A DNA stretch of 64,000 nt from Polycladidibacter hongkongensis (GTDB lineage Bacteria > Pseudomonadota > Alphaproteobacteria > Rhizobiales > Stappiaceae): positions 186,001 to 250,000 of the forward strand of contig NZ_LLWC01000036.1 of NCBI RefSeq assembly GCF_001561995.1, written 5' to 3'. The notes below the pieces were generated by a model that saw only the letters and a list, made by a program, of their open reading frames with translations, was not told the origin of the DNA and did not search any database. This document shows, piece by piece, positions 26,790 to 35,483 of this stretch. The position numbers and the translations under genes are program-made. Numbering within the stretch: position 1 is the first letter of the stretch; each line of letters opens with the position of its first letter.

Positions 26790-29084
26790 TTAGGTCTCTC
26801 TATTTTGCGCATCAACAACGGAAAGTGCCGTCATATTCACAATACCGCGCGTGGTAACCGACGGGGTGAGGATGTGCGCGGGCTTGGCGGCGCCAAGGAG
26901 TATCGGCCCCACATGCAGGGCATCTGTCATGGATTTCATCAGGTTCATGGCGATGTTGGCTGCGTCTAAACTTGGGAAGACAAAGGTGTTTGCCGGTCCT
27001 TGCAAGCGGGAGTGCGGCATGTAACGCTTCAACACCTCTTGCTTAAGCGCGCCATCTGCGTGCATCTCTCCTTCCACTTCCAGATCAGGGTTTTCTTGCC
27101 AGAGACGCTCCACAGCCGAGCGCATTTTGATCGCGCTTTTACAAGTGCGGGAGCCAAAGTTGGAGCTGGATAGCAGCGCCACACGTGGAGTAATACCAAA
27201 GCAGCGGATCTGGCTTGCCGCTTTTTGCGTAATTTCTACGATCTCATCGGCACAAGGGTCTTCGGTTACATAAGTATCTGCAAGGAAGAACGCGCCTTTG
27301 GAGTTAATGAGCAGCGACAGGGTTGAGAAGTCGGTAACATCTGTTCCCTTGCCTATAATGTTCGAGATATCGCGCAGGTGTTTATCAAAGCGGCCTTCAA
27401 GGCCTGTAATAAGAGCATCTGCCTCGCCGCGCTGCACGGCCAAAGCACCAATCACTGTGGAGTTGGTGCGCACGATGGTACGCGCGGCATCGGGCGTTAC
27501 GCCATTACGCCCAACAAGCGAGAACAGCGTATCGACATACTCGCGGTAGCGCGGGTCATCCTGCGGGTTGATGTATTCAAAATCAGTGCCGGGGCGCACT
27601 TTCAGGCCAAAGCGCTCACAACGGGAGGTGATCACATCCGGGCGGCCAATGAGGGTCGGAATTGCCAGCCCCTCTTCCAGCACTACCTGCACGGCGCGCA
27701 AGACGCGCTCGTCTTCGCCATCTGCAAAAATAACGCGCTTTGGCGCGGCTTTAGCCTGCTGGATAATTGGCTTCATCACCATGCCCGAGCGGAACACGAA
27801 GCGGTTCAACTGATCCATATAGGCGTCGAAATCTTCGATCGGGCGGGTGGCAACGCCGCTTGCCATGGCCGCCTTTGCAACTGCTGGTGCAATACGCAAG
27901 ATCAAACGGTTATCAAAGGGGCTCGGGATAAGGTAGTCCGGCCCGAATGTGCGGGTAATGCCACCATAAGCGCGGGCAACCACATCGGTTGGCTCTTCAC
28001 GGGCAAGTGCGGCAATAGCCTCTACCGCTGCCAGTTTCATCTCTTCATTAATGGTGGTGGCGCCGCAATCGAGCGCCCCGCGGAAGATATAAGGGAAACA
28101 CAGGACGTTGTTGACCTGATTGGGGAAATCAGAGCGGCCAGTACAGACCATCGCATCAGGGCGCACGGCCACGGCTTCTTCTGGCATGATTTCCGGCGTC
28201 GGATTGGCCAGCGCCATCAGCAGCGGTTTTGGTGCCATCTTGGCGACCATCTCCGGTTTGAGCACCCCACCGGCCGACAAGCCGACAAAGACATCCGCAT
28301 CTTCGATAATTTCGCTCAAGGTGCGTTTATCGGTTTTCTGCGCGAAGACGGACTTCCATTTGTCCATCAGGGCTTCACGGCCCTCATAGACACAGCCCTC
28401 GATATCGGAAATCCAGACATTTTCCCGCTTGGCACCAAGTGAAACCAGCAGATTGAGGCAGGCCAACGCCGCAGCGCCTGCCCCGGAGGCGACGATTTTT
28501 GCCGTTGAGATGTCTTTGCCAGCCAGCTCCAAACCATTGCGCACAGCGGCGGCAACAATAATGGCTGTGCCGTGCTGGTCGTCATGGAATACCGGGATAT
28601 TCATGCGCTCGCGCAGCTTATCCTCGATCTGGAAGCATTCCGGCGCCTTGATGTCTTCCAGGTTAATACCACCAAACGTTGGCTCCAGAACGGCGATAGC
28701 ATCAACAAACTTATCGACGTCGGTTTCATCTACTTCGATATCAAAAACATCAACGCCAGCGAATTTTTTAAAAAGAACCGCTTTCCCTTCCATGACAGGC
28801 TTGGAAGCCAGCGGACCAATCGCGCCAAGACCAAGAACAGCGGTGCCGTTTGAGATGACACCAACCAGATTAGAGCGGGCGGTGTAGTCTGCTGCCTTAT
28901 CGGGGTTTGCAGCAATGGAACGGCACGGGGCGGCAACGCCCGGCGAATAGGCAAGGGCAAGGTCGCGCTGGTTGCCAAGCGGCTTGGTTGCCTGAATCTC
29001 CAGCTTACCTGCGCGTGGATAGGTGTGATAATAAAGGGCTTGATCGTCTAGGTTTCCGCCTTGCGGGTGCTTCTTATCTGACAT
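26790..29084 (-). CDS. maeB: NADP-dependent malic enzyme with phosphotransacetylase-like domain
   Basis: A 764-residue two-domain protein. The N-terminal malic enzyme half (to about residue 420) oxidatively decarboxylates malate to pyruvate; it shows [21 protein letters not shown], and the NADP-binding [14 protein letters not shown]. The C-terminal half resembles phosphate acetyltransferase and is usually regulatory rather than catalytic. Length and layout fit proteobacterial MaeB. It stands alone between converging and co-directional neighbours. Confidence 0.94.
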   Translation of the reverse strand: MSDKKHPQGGNLDDQALYYHTYPRAGKLEIQATKPLGNQRDLALAYSPGVAAPCRSIAANPDKAADYTARSNLVGVISNGTAVLGLGAIGPLASKPVMEGKAVLFKKFAGVDVFDIEVDETDVDKFVDAIAVLEPTFGGINLEDIKAPECFQIEDKLRERMNIPVFHDDQHGTAIIVAAAVRNGLELAGKDISTAKIVASGAGAAALACLNLLVSLGAKRENVWISDIEGCVYEGREALMDKWKSVFAQKTDKRTLSEIIEDADVFVGLSAGGVLKPEMVAKMAPKPLLMALANPTPEIMPEEAVAVRPDAMVCTGRSDFPNQVNNVLCFPYIFRGALDCGATTINEEMKLAAVEAIAALAREEPTDVVARAYGGITRTFGPDYLIPSPFDNRLILRIAPAVAKAAMASGVATRPIEDFDAYMDQLNRFVFRSGMVMKPIIQQAKAAPKRVIFADGEDERVLRAVQVVLEEGLAIPTLIGRPDVITSRCERFGLKVRPGTDFEYINPQDDPRYREYVDTLFSLVGRNGVTPDAARTIVRTNSTVIGALAVQRGEADALITGLEGRFDKHLRDISNIIGKGTDVTDFSTLSLLINSKGAFFLADTYVTEDPCADEIVEITQKAASQIRCFGITPRVALLSSSNFGSRTCKSAIKMRSAVERLWQENPDLEVEGEMHADGALKQEVLKRYMPHSRLQGPANTFVFPSLDAANIAMNLMKSMTDALHVGPILLGAAKPAHILTPSVTTRGIVNMTALSVVDAQNRET

Positions 29085-29199
29085 TTTTGACTTCTTGGTT
29101 TGGCGTCACGCTCTTTGCCGAAGTGGGGCACTCTCCCAAGTATGACGCCCCACGCTAATCTCCCGCTAAAACGCTCTGCGTGTTTTTATGTAACAAATA

Positions 29200-29844
29200 C
29201 TACTTGTGCCTGTTAAAGCGCATTAGCGTGCTGGTGAGAACATACAAAACAATTGCATTGAGCAAATGCCACAGAAAATGCAGCCCAATGGGCACAGCAG
29301 CGCATGCCTTCAGGTCGAAACTACGGAAGGTTACAGATACCGCAAAGGTAATGCCTGCTACCAATAAGCCATGACGGACCATTGTGCGCTGCGGTGGCAC
29401 CAGGAATGCGATTACAAAGATCGCGAGAGCGGCAGGGACGTACCCTGCCGAAGTGCCCACAAGCGGACCAAGCAGTGGTGGAGACATAGCCATTGCGCCG
29501 ATAAACACCGCCAGTCCTGTCGCTGTTCGCAGCCACGACCATTGCAAGAAGCTACGCATAGCAAGGGTTATATAGGTAATCATAAACAACAGGATGGGGA
29601 TGGTATCTGCGAGCATCGCCCAAGTTGTCGCCACCGTATGAAACAAGAATGAACCAACCGCTATGCAGGCGATGAGACTGATCAGCAACAGCTCAGCTTT
29701 TCTCCCATCGCCCCTGCGCCACTGCAGAAAAAGGAGTAGAGCCGCCAGTGCGAACGCCCCATTGGTTATAGCGTTGATTGGTTCATTCCAGAAGGTAAAC
29801 GCTGTGCGTTCACAATAGGCGTCAATATGCTGCATCAAATCCAT
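29200..29844 (-). CDS. Ceramidase-like CREST-superfamily membrane protein
   Basis: A 214-residue protein with about seven membrane helices. The zinc-hydrolase pattern of alkaline ceramidases is intact: S65 and H69 in SFLFH, D80 in ADTIPI, RSFD at 174-177 and HFLWH at 189-193. Such enzymes cleave the amide bond of ceramide; in bacteria the substrate could be a sphingolipid-like or other N-acyl lipid. GGGAGGG precedes the start. No lipid-synthesis gene is directly beside it. Confidence 0.85.
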   Translation of the reverse strand: MDLMQHIDAYCERTAFTFWNEPINAITNGAFALAALLLFLQWRRGDGRKAELLLISLIACIAVGSFLFHTVATTWAMLADTIPILLFMITYITLAMRSFLQWSWLRTATGLAVFIGAMAMSPPLLGPLVGTSAGYVPAALAIFVIAFLVPPQRTMVRHGLLVAGITFAVSVTFRSFDLKACAAVPIGLHFLWHLLNAIVLYVLTSTLMRFNRHK

Positions 29845-30004
29845 TCAACAGCCCTCCCGTTGCTAACGCAAAGTATAGTGGTACAGCTGGTTTATCGGAA
29901 GCTCGCCTTTTGGCCGGATGTACCGCGCCGAACAAGACAACTAGGCCGAGATGCGCAGGCTCTACCAACCCAGAGCGATCACGCCCCACACTCATGGCTG
30001 TGGA

Positions 30005-30586
30005 CTAGGCGAAAGAATAGCGAGCGCTAGCGTTTACCGGCTTGGCACGGCGGCCGAGCAACGGACCAAGCGCGTCAACATTCTGCGCAGGGTGACGTGT
30101 TGCCAATTCTGTTAGTAACGCGCGATGCATCACCAGTGGTTGGCTGGGGTGTCCGCGACCTAGAAAAGCGGGTGCGAGGCGCCAAAGACGTTGATAAAAC
30201 ATCTGTTTTTTTGAGAAACCGGAGGCAGATAATGGAAGTGTTCCACCAAGGCGCTGATGCTCTGCCGCCATTTCCAATCGCGAAATAAGACTTTCAACAG
30301 CGCTATCCCATTCGCCCTCAAGAATAACCCCCGACTGCATCCAAAACACCCAAGAGGATCGCGCGGCCTCATTAACCCTGCGACTAGCTTGGGACAAGGT
30401 CCAGTTTTCCTGACAGTGGAAGACTGCGCCTGCTGTATCGGCCAGAGGCGCAGCTGTGGGCGTGGCGCTTGCCTGAAGAATCACGGCGTTGGTAACCAAT
30501 CCACGGGCACAGGCAGGAACAACTGACGCGAGTGTCTTGGCTGCATCTGTCTCGTTTTGTTTTACGGATAGTACGAGCGTAAACAT
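30005..30586 (-). CDS. Short glycosyltransferase family 2-like protein
   Basis: A 193-residue protein resembling the front of a GT-A glycosyltransferase: FTLVLSVKQNE, VNEAARSSWVFWMQSGVILE, where a D-X-D metal site would be expected. Here the position reads MQSG, so metal binding and activity are doubtful. It is divergent from the radical SAM gene. Similar short genes sit near rnhB in related genomes as far as I recall. The ribosome site is weak. Confidence 0.6.
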   Translation of the reverse strand: MFTLVLSVKQNETDAAKTLASVVPACARGLVTNAVILQASATPTAAPLADTAGAVFHCQENWTLSQASRRVNEAARSSWVFWMQSGVILEGEWDSAVESLISRLEMAAEHQRLGGTLPLSASGFSKKQMFYQRLWRLAPAFLGRGHPSQPLVMHRALLTELATRHPAQNVDALGPLLGRRAKPVNASARYSFA

Positions 30587-30694
30587 ATCAACAGTTTAGC
30601 TCAAAGCTGCAACCTGTAAAACCTTATGGGTTGATTTTGTTATTTGTTTTGTGTTTGTTCTTTTTGTGTTCGTATTATTTTCGAGAGTTTGCAC

Positions 30695-31843
30695 ATGGAC
30701 CTGCCTGCAGAAGCTAATATCCAAGTATTTGAAGGGCAGAACGCTAAGGGAGCGTCGTTGCAACCTGCTGGTGCCCAGCTGCTCTCAGCGCAGGTGCGGG
30801 GCCGTGGCGCGGCAACCAATGTTTCGGGGCGTTATGAGCGCGAACAGCGCGTTGCTGTCTATGATGATTTGCAGGACAAAGAAGATCTACCTGTCTTCAA
30901 AACTGAGGTGCAAAGCGAAAAAGCGCGAACGCTGATCACGCGAAACCAATCTCCGGATATCCCGTTCTCACGTTCAATTAATCCTTATCGAGGCTGCGAA
31001 CATGGTTGTAGTTACTGCTATGCTCGCCCATCACATGCACATATGGGGCTTTCTCCGGGTTTGGATTTTGAGAGGCAGCTTTTCGCTAAGCAAAATGCTG
31101 CAGCGGTGCTGATGCAGGAACTTTCCCGTAAAGGATACAAGCCACAACCAATAACGATCGGCAGCAATACAGACCCATATCAGCCAATAGAGCGCCAGCA
31201 ACGGCTGACCCGAGATCTTCTAGAGGTCTTTGTAGAAACACGCCATCCCCTTGTAATTATCACCAAGTCAGCTTTGGTGTTGCGCGATTTGGATCTGCTA
31301 CAGGAATTAGCTAAGGATAACTTGGTGAAGCTGCTGGTTTCTGTGACAACACTAGATCATCGCTTAAGCCGGGCTCTGGAGCCTCGCGCCTCTAGCCCGA
31401 AACGCCGCTTGCAGACGATAGAAAAGGCGCATGAGCATGGCATACCTGTTACGGCGATGGTAGCGCCGGTTATCCCGGCGCTTACCGATCACGAGATAGA
31501 GGAGATACTGGCTGCATGTGCAGCAGCGGGTGCCAGCGAGGCTGCCTATATATTGCTAAGGCTGCCTCAGGAAGTGGCAGGACTATTCCGCGATTGGCTG
31601 CTTCGCGAAACTCCAGACAAGTACAGGCATGTTATGAGTTTGCTACGCTCCATGCGCGGCGGAGCAGACTATGATGCCCAATGGCACAAGCGGATGCGTG
31701 GCACCGGCCCTTACGCAGATATGATCAGCAAGCGGTTTTCTCTTGCAAGAAAGCGGCATGGGCTCGTTCAACGAAACGTATCGCTTAACTGCGACGTATT
31801 CTTGCCGCCTCGTGGAGGGGGGCAACAGCTGGAGCTGTTTTAG
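30695..31843 (+). CDS. Radical SAM protein, PA0069/SplB-like family
   Basis: A 382-residue radical SAM protein. The 4Fe-4S ligands CEHGCSYC are at residues 101-108 after INPYRG, and TIGSNTDPYQPIE follows. This family (PA0069, Rv2578c) has no well-established substrate, though distant relation to spore photoproduct lyase suggests nucleic acid repair. The frame opens at 30644; the ATG at 30695 with GAGAG upstream is preferred. RNase HII follows 77 bases on. Confidence 0.88.
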   Translation: MDLPAEANIQVFEGQNAKGASLQPAGAQLLSAQVRGRGAATNVSGRYEREQRVAVYDDLQDKEDLPVFKTEVQSEKARTLITRNQSPDIPFSRSINPYRGCEHGCSYCYARPSHAHMGLSPGLDFERQLFAKQNAAAVLMQELSRKGYKPQPITIGSNTDPYQPIERQQRLTRDLLEVFVETRHPLVIITKSALVLRDLDLLQELAKDNLVKLLVSVTTLDHRLSRALEPRASSPKRRLQTIEKAHEHGIPVTAMVAPVIPALTDHEIEEILAACAAAGASEAAYILLRLPQEVAGLFRDWLLRETPDKYRHVMSLLRSMRGGADYDAQWHKRMRGTGPYADMISKRFSLARKRHGLVQRNVSLNCDVFLPPRGGGQQLELF

Positions 31844-31920
31844 CAGCATTTTTGCGAGCGGATATGTGAATGAGCACGGGTATCGACTTGTGCATATTAA
31901 AGGCCTTGCTATGAAAGGGT

Positions 31921-32574
31921 ATGTGCAATTCTCAAGCTTCTCTATTTGATATCGCCTTCCCCGATACGCTCAGCGCAGCCTTTGAAAGCGAGCTTTCACT
32001 TAAGCTAGGAGCTGACTTGGTTGGCATCGACGAAGCAGGCCGAGGGCCGTGGGCCGGGCCGGTGGTCATTGCGGCGGCTTGCCTTGATTACACGCAGCTG
32101 CCGAATGGCTTGAACGATTCCAAGAAGCTGAATGAGGCGACGCGTGAGGCGCTATATGGCGAAATACTGGCGAAGGCTCAGGTAAGCATCTGCGTGCAAT
32201 CAGCTCAGACAATCGACCAGCTAAACATCCGCGAAGCAACGTTGCAGGGCATGACGAAGTGTTACCTACGCTTGGCGAGTAAAAAGACCCATGCTTTTAT
32301 TGATGGCCGAGATGTGCCAAGCGGCATTACGGGGCCAGCACAAGCACTTGTCAAAGGGGATGGCAGATGTCTCGCGATTGCCGCTGCATCAATTGTTGCC
32401 AAGGTCACGCGCGACAGACTCATGAAAAAGGCTGAAGCGCATTTTCCCGGATACGGCTTTGCTCAGCATAAAGGCTATGGCACCAAGCTTCATCAGGCGG
32501 CGCTTGCGACACTTGGGCCTTGCGCACTGCATCGGCGCAGCTTTCGGCCTATTCACGCGCTGCTTGACCCGTAG
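31921..32574 (+). CDS. rnhB: Ribonuclease HII
   Basis: A 217-residue endonuclease that nicks RNA in RNA-DNA hybrids, including single ribonucleotides in DNA. The active-site signature GIDEAGRGPWAGPVV is at about residues 35-49, with further FIDGRDVP and HKGYGT segments. AAAGGG lies just before the ATG. It ends against the ATP synthase b gene, separated by a hairpin terminator. Confidence 0.94.
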   Translation: MCNSQASLFDIAFPDTLSAAFESELSLKLGADLVGIDEAGRGPWAGPVVIAAACLDYTQLPNGLNDSKKLNEATREALYGEILAKAQVSICVQSAQTIDQLNIREATLQGMTKCYLRLASKKTHAFIDGRDVPSGITGPAQALVKGDGRCLAIAAASIVAKVTRDRLMKKAEAHFPGYGFAQHKGYGTKLHQAALATLGPCALHRRSFRPIHALLDP

Positions 32575-32578
32575 ACCA

Positions 32579-32608
32579 TAAAAAAGACCCCACCAGAAAG
32601 GTGGGGTC
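32579..32608 (-). terminator. terminator of the ATP synthase F0 operon
   Basis: GACCCCACC (32586-32594) pairs with GGTGGGGTC (32600-32608) around AGAAA. On the minus strand the stem is followed by TTTTTT, 30 bases past the b subunit stop. Confidence 0.85.
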
Positions 32609-32638
32609 AATAAGCTTTAATCGAATAGGTCTTACCTA

Positions 32639-33124
32639 TTACTGCAACAAACCAGTTGTCACTTTAACAGCATCGCTGGTGACCTTGTCGCTTGCTGCCG
32701 TGTCTTTCAGAACATCAGTCAGCACCACTTCAGCAGCCTGTACAGCAATATCCGCCGCTTTGGCTTTGACTTCCGCGATTGCCGAGGCTTCTGCCTGAGC
32801 AATTTTATTTTCCGCAGCTTGCGTACGGCGGGCAATCATGCCTTCAAGAGCTTCAGCAGCTTCTTTCGTCATGCGCTCCGCGTTCACCTTTGCGTCGGCA
32901 ACAATTTGCTCTGCTTCGGCTTCTGCCTCGGTGCGTTTACGCTGATATTCAGCAAGAACGGCCTGAGCTTCCTCGCGCAGTTTGCGCGCGCCTTCCAGTT
33001 CACTCTTAATGTTGTCCGCTTGCTCATCAAGGCTGCTGCCGATTTTACCAGGCACCTTGAGGTAGACAAGCAGCGCAAGAAACAGAACAAGACCAACAAA
33101 GGCCCAAAGACTTGCATCAAACAT
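32639..33124 (-). CDS. atpF: ATP synthase F0 subunit b
   Basis: A 161-residue stator subunit with one N-terminal membrane helix (about 6-22, LWAFVGLVLFLALLVYL) and a long charged, alanine-rich helix that forms a right-handed coil with b'. It is the last gene of atpI-atpB-atpE-b'-b. GGGGAG precedes the start. Only 12 bases separate it from the b' gene. Confidence 0.94.
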   Translation of the reverse strand: MFDASLWAFVGLVLFLALLVYLKVPGKIGSSLDEQADNIKSELEGARKLREEAQAVLAEYQRKRTEAEAEAEQIVADAKVNAERMTKEAAEALEGMIARRTQAAENKIAQAEASAIAEVKAKAADIAVQAAEVVLTDVLKDTAASDKVTSDAVKVTTGLLQ

Positions 33125-33136
33125 TGTTCTGCTCCC

Positions 33137-33691
33137 CTATTTCATCACAGCAGCAACGGCTTTGTCTGCCACATCTTTTGATGGGGCTTCTCCGCCAATT
33201 GCAGCTTTAACAAGCTCTTGCGTGGTCTGGGCGGCAATATCACCAACCTGAGCCAAAGCGCCTTGCTTGATTTTGTCGATGCTCTCTTCAGCCTTGGCAA
33301 GCTTATCGGCAAGTTCTGCCTCTGCCTTGGTGCGGGCTGCATCGGAGGATGCTTTTGCTGCATCTGCCGCTTCGCGAGCCATTTTGCCGGCCTGCGCGCG
33401 GGCGTCGGCCAGAGCTTGCTCATAGCTGGCAACGGCTGCTTCGGATTCCTGCTTAAGGCGGGAAGCCTCTGCCATGTCGCCGGCAATGCGGTCACGGCGA
33501 TCTTCCAAGATGCCGCCAATGCGTGGCAGCACTACTTTGGACATCAACAGATAGAAGAGGCCAAAGGTAATCGCCAGCCACAAAAGCTGAGAGGGATAGG
33601 TTGTGCTGTCGAATGGAGGAAAGGCACCACCGGCTTCGCCGCCGTGGGCTACTGTTCCTGTCGACTGGTGTTCGCTTGACGTGCTCGACAT
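33137..33691 (-). CDS. atpG: ATP synthase F0 subunit b'
   Basis: A 184-residue second b-type subunit, as in photosynthetic and other alphaproteobacteria where the stator is a b-b' heterodimer. A short N-terminal stretch precedes the membrane helix (about 30-50, LLWLAITFGLFYLLMSKVVL), then a coiled, charged helix. The ATG at 33691 with GGAG six bases before it is preferred to the TTG at 33697. The naming atpG/atpX/atpF2 varies between genomes. Confidence 0.92.
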   Translation of the reverse strand: MSSTSSEHQSTGTVAHGGEAGGAFPPFDSTTYPSQLLWLAITFGLFYLLMSKVVLPRIGGILEDRRDRIAGDMAEASRLKQESEAAVASYEQALADARAQAGKMAREAADAAKASSDAARTKAEAELADKLAKAEESIDKIKQGALAQVGDIAAQTTQELVKAAIGGEAPSKDVADKAVAAVMK

Positions 33692-33797
33692 CACCAACTC
33701 CGTGATAGCTCTAGTGACGCTCCTAAAAAATCAGCGGTGCCGCAATTTACAACAACACCGCTGAAGATTTCTTGCGTCTTGATTGTACCGATGTTGC

Positions 33798-34025
33798 TTA
33801 AACAGCGAACAGCAGCAGCAGAGCAACCAAGAGAGAGAAGATGCCCAGAGCTTCGGTAACAGCGAAGCCGAGGATGAGGCGACCGAACTGGCCATCAGCT
33901 GCGGATGGGTTGCGCAGTGCGCCGGAAAGGAAGTTACCAAAGATGTTGCCGAGGCCAAGCGCTGCGCCACCCATACCGAGACAGGCGATACCAGCACCAA
34001 TGAACTTTGCTGCTTCTGCTTCCAT
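33798..34025 (-). CDS. atpE: ATP synthase F0 subunit c
   Basis: A 75-residue hairpin of two membrane helices that forms the rotor ring. The proton-carrying acid is E58 ([11 protein letters not shown]) and the polar loop reads ALRNPSA. The longer open frame to 34076 is not needed: the ATG at 34025 has AGGAG eight bases upstream and gives the standard N-terminus [12 protein letters not shown]. Confidence 0.96.
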   Translation of the reverse strand: MEAEAAKFIGAGIACLGMGGAALGLGNIFGNFLSGALRNPSAADGQFGRLILGFAVTEALGIFSLLVALLLLFAV

Positions 34026-34100
34026 GACAAGTGCTCCTAAACTAGCAAATTTCGTCGTTTTGACTGATGGGTTCACATAACCCGGATACTACATATTCTC

Positions 34101-34868
34101 TTAGTGGCTCGGGTGGAGCGCATCTGCGAGGTACATGCAAGTAAGAACCGTAAACACGTAGGCCTGAAGGAATGCAACCAGGAACTCCAGCGCGGTAATC
34201 GCGATGGTAAGCGCCAGTGGCATAATAGCGGCACCGATACCGACAGCGCCGGCACCTGTGAGCATGACCACGAAGCCTGCAAACACTTTCAGGGTAATGT
34301 GACCTGCTAGCATGTTGGCGAACAAACGCACGGACAGGCTGACAGGACGGGAAAGGAACGAGATAACTTCAATTGTGGTAACCAGCGGCACAACATAGCC
34401 TGGCACACCACTTGGCACGAACAGCTTGAGGAAGCCGGCGCCATGTTTGAAGAACCCGTAAACGGTGACTGTGCCAATGACCAGCATGGCCAAGGCAAAG
34501 GTAACAATAATCTGGCTGGTGATGGTGAAGAAGTAAGGCACCATACCCAGCAAGTTTGCTACGAAAACGAACATAAAGAGGGAGAAGACCAGCGGGAAAA
34601 ACCGCATGGCGTCATTCCCAGCAGCGCTGCGAAGGGTTGAGGCTACGAATTCGTAGGACATCTCAGCCATCAACTGCATGCGCCCTGGCACAAGGCCGCG
34701 CCTGTTGGTTGACAAGATTAGAAACAGTGATGCCACTGCAACTGTCAAAACCATAAACAACGAGGCGTTGGTAAAGGAGAAATCAATACCAGCGATATCC
34801 AAATCAATGAAATTGTTGATGTGGAACTGGTGGATCGGATCGATCGCGTTGCCTGAACTACCTGCCAC
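34101..34868 (-). CDS. atpB: ATP synthase F0 subunit a
   Basis: A 255-residue proton-channel subunit with five to six membrane helices. The essential arginine lies in [14 protein letters not shown], and the following FVVMLTG and [10 protein letters not shown] ends are typical. The start is a GTG at 34868 with AGGGG upstream. It lies 50 bases after atpI and 75 before atpE. The F1 genes are not in the window, as usual for this class. Confidence 0.95.
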   Translation of the reverse strand: MAGSSGNAIDPIHQFHINNFIDLDIAGIDFSFTNASLFMVLTVAVASLFLILSTNRRGLVPGRMQLMAEMSYEFVASTLRSAAGNDAMRFFPLVFSLFMFVFVANLLGMVPYFFTITSQIIVTFALAMLVIGTVTVYGFFKHGAGFLKLFVPSGVPGYVVPLVTTIEVISFLSRPVSLSVRLFANMLAGHITLKVFAGFVVMLTGAGAVGIGAAIMPLALTIAITALEFLVAFLQAYVFTVLTCMYLADALHPSH

Positions 34869-34918
34869 AGGTCATACCCCTGAAGTGCCAAATGGAGCTG
34901 CGCAAAAGCGCAGCATGA

Positions 34919-35290
34919 TTAATCTTTGCGATCTGCCGACTTGTCTTGCCGGTGCACAGGTTGAGCCATTTTGCCCGCCTCCCGCAGCACATTCAAAACG
35001 CCAGCAGCAAAACCAAGAAGCAGGAAGACAATAAGCCCCCACGGCTTGGTATCAAGCCAACTGTCAAACGTCCAGCCGATAACACCACCTACTAGAACCC
35101 CCGCAATAAACTCGGAAGACATCTTCCAGCCTTGCGAGAGGCCTGTCATAGCCCCCTCCTGCTTCTTCTTTGGCGCTTGCGCCGCGGAATAAGCATCCAG
35201 AGCGGTGTCCAGCTTATTCAGCCGTTCGGACAGTTCACTCTCAGAATTCGCCTGTTTCTGCGCTTTTCGCTGATCGTCTTTTGAGGTCAT
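34919..35290 (-). CDS. atpI: AtpI/AtpZ assembly-associated protein
   Basis: A 123-residue protein with a charged N-terminal half and two membrane helices (about 59-80 and 87-106, VLVGGVIGWTFDSWL, IVFLLLGFAAGVLNVLREA). The AtpI/AtpZ family assists ATP synthase assembly or ion supply. The ATG at 35290 with AAGGCAG upstream is preferred to 35326. It is the first gene of the F0 operon; the promoter should lie in 35291-35483. Confidence 0.9.
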   Translation of the reverse strand: MTSKDDQRKAQKQANSESELSERLNKLDTALDAYSAAQAPKKKQEGAMTGLSQGWKMSSEFIAGVLVGGVIGWTFDSWLDTKPWGLIVFLLLGFAAGVLNVLREAGKMAQPVHRQDKSADRKD

Positions 35291-35483
35291 CTTCTGCCTT
35301 TCAAAACAACCCGCAGCGCCAGCCACAGCGAACCATCAAAGTCGGGGGCAACATAGTCGGGCGACCTATTGAAGTCAAGATCAGAGAGATTATCTATAAG
35401 TATATGTTTTTATTAAGCTTTCAAGAGTTCCTAACAGGCTTGTTTTCATTAGTTTTTTCCAAGCCACATTTTCTTACGGGTTT

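Noticed and set aside
27378-28442. 354-codon open frame on the plus strand opposite the malic enzyme gene
   Set aside because: It lies wholly opposite a clear gene, has no ribosome site, and its residues are an antisense reflection of maeB codon use.
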